This document shows positions 63,053 through 64,000 of a stretch of 64,000 nucleotides of DNA, piece after piece (within the stretch, counting starts at the first letter, position 1; the number at the start of each line of letters is the position of its first letter). The stretch is from Neodontobutis hainanensis. Its lineage: Eukaryota > Chordata > Actinopteri > Gobiiformes > Odontobutidae. Location of the stretch: assembly GCA_024349245.1 (NCBI GenBank), contig JALDNG010000020.1, positions 7,729,501 through 7,793,500 of the forward strand. Reading direction: 5' to 3'. A program made the position numbers and the translations under genes. The notes beneath the pieces were generated by a model. That model did no database searches. It saw nothing but the letters and a program-made list of their open reading frames with translations, and was not told where the DNA came from.

Positions 63053-64000
63053 GTAAGTCCTGCTTGCTTTCCTTATTGGGAAGCCCAATAACCAGCACTG
63101 GGTTCTTTTACTGAAGGTGAAGTTTTTAGAAGAAAATTTTACTAAAACTTTATGTGCCGTATCTGTGCTTACGCTTGATGTAACACCTGAAACTTGCTCT
63201 AACTTTTACCTTTTGATTTGTTAATTTTATGCAAGAAGGAGTTGCAGTTTTTGTGGCCAAGTCTTAATTCTGTAATTTAATTATTTATATGGTGACCTAA
63301 ATGTGCCATGACCTTCTTATTAGTCACTGTCTGTAAATTTGGTAATTTTAAAATTGCTGGTAAACTTACTGTCTTTCGTTGTCAACCCAAATTTTTACTT
63401 ATAACTGTCTGGCCTAATGCAGAATTACATGCAGTATGTGTTTTGTGGTAATATAGATGGCTAACTTTTTATGTGAGTGTGTGTATATGTGAAAGTGCAG
63501 ATAGACAGGGGCTGCTGCAACTGTTAGCATCGTTATCTATTTATATCTGAGGAAAGTAGAGCCTGTCAGTGTAGGGTGAGAAGGCAGAGCAACAAACTAC
63601 TCAGACCCTAGAAGACAGCTGGCTGCATTTCAGAAGCCATCTCATACTCTTATAGTAGAGACTTATCCTATGTACAGGAATGACATAAAACACATGGGAA
63701 TATAATAGCATCATTTGCAAAATCCCAATATTCTTAAATAAATATTACAAATAAATACTGTCTGCTGCACCACCACCTGTCACCATTTGAACATAAAAGT
63801 GCCCAGCTGTTGCCTGTGTAACTGTAAAAAGCAATTTACCTATTAAAAAAAAACAAATCAGGTCTGTTTGGGTCAAATGGCTAGACACAGGATGCAGTTC
63901 CATGTGAATTATTAACGCCTTGTGTGCTTCAATGGGCTTAACTTTGATACTGGCATGGTCAGAGGTTAAAGCATGGCTGGTTAGACTGGGCTAAAAATGT
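63053..64000 (+). other. ryr1 intron 1 (partial)
   Basis: AT-rich sequence following the ryr1 exon 1 donor, up to the window edge. No second exon is recognised. Confidence 0.7.

Noticed and set aside
62520..63088. Minus-strand frames of 111-120 codons
   Set aside because: They are antisense of the probable ryr1 5' UTR and exon 1 and lack any motif.
1..64000. CRISPR arrays, operons, phage or bacterial defence systems
   Set aside because: The window is intron-containing vertebrate DNA. The only arrays seen are simple microsatellites, with no spacer structure.

Overview
This window is nuclear DNA from a ray-finned (teleost) fish. Almost every gene is split by GT-AG introns. Repeats are of fish type: a Tc1/mariner remnant, hAT-type non-autonomous elements, a tRNA-derived SINE and long (CA)n and (AAT)n microsatellites. 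All ten recognised proteins have clear vertebrate orthologues, and in human all ten map to chromosome 19q13. I see no prokaryotic or viral module and no novel multi-gene system. Nine genes are complete; the tenth (ryr1) is present only as its first coding exon.

Layout: napa/alpha-SNAP (+, 1067-6110); b3gnt8-like glycosyltransferase, single coding exon (+, 8200-9471); bckdha, the branched-chain ketoacid dehydrogenase E1-alpha (-, 10142-13253); exosc5, an RNA exosome subunit (+, 14913-16434); tmem91-like SynDIG/dispanin protein (-, 18207-20934); a gene-poor stretch (about 21-32.6 kb); ppp1r13l/iASPP (-, 32600-36745, probable non-coding first exon near 40.2 kb); opa3 (+, 40827-41900); hnrnpul1 (+, 43227-49757); rasgrp4 (-, 51106-59552); ryr1 exon 1 (+, 63005-63052), which runs off the right edge. 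Joining the exons I inferred gives in-frame proteins: napa 295 aa, bckdha 440, exosc5 220, tmem91 251, ppp1r13l 801, opa3 156, hnrnpul1 853, rasgrp4 747.

The genes do not form a pathway. They are a conserved linkage group with housekeeping roles (vesicle fusion, mitochondrial catabolism, RNA decay, RNA binding, apoptosis control) plus a Ras exchange factor and the muscle calcium release channel. Three pairs are divergent (bckdha/exosc5, ppp1r13l/opa3, rasgrp4/ryr1). Three are convergent (b3gnt8/bckdha, exosc5/tmem91, hnrnpul1/rasgrp4), and b3gnt8 and bckdha appear to share one short polyadenylation zone.

The observation most worth testing is inside the 1.6 kb hnrnpul1 intron at 46262-47868. 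A perfect acceptor abuts a perfect donor, the signature of a recursive splice site, and is followed by a run of further consensus donors. Any exon retained there would stop translation within five codons. This looks like a candidate recursive or poison exon in an RNA-binding-protein gene.
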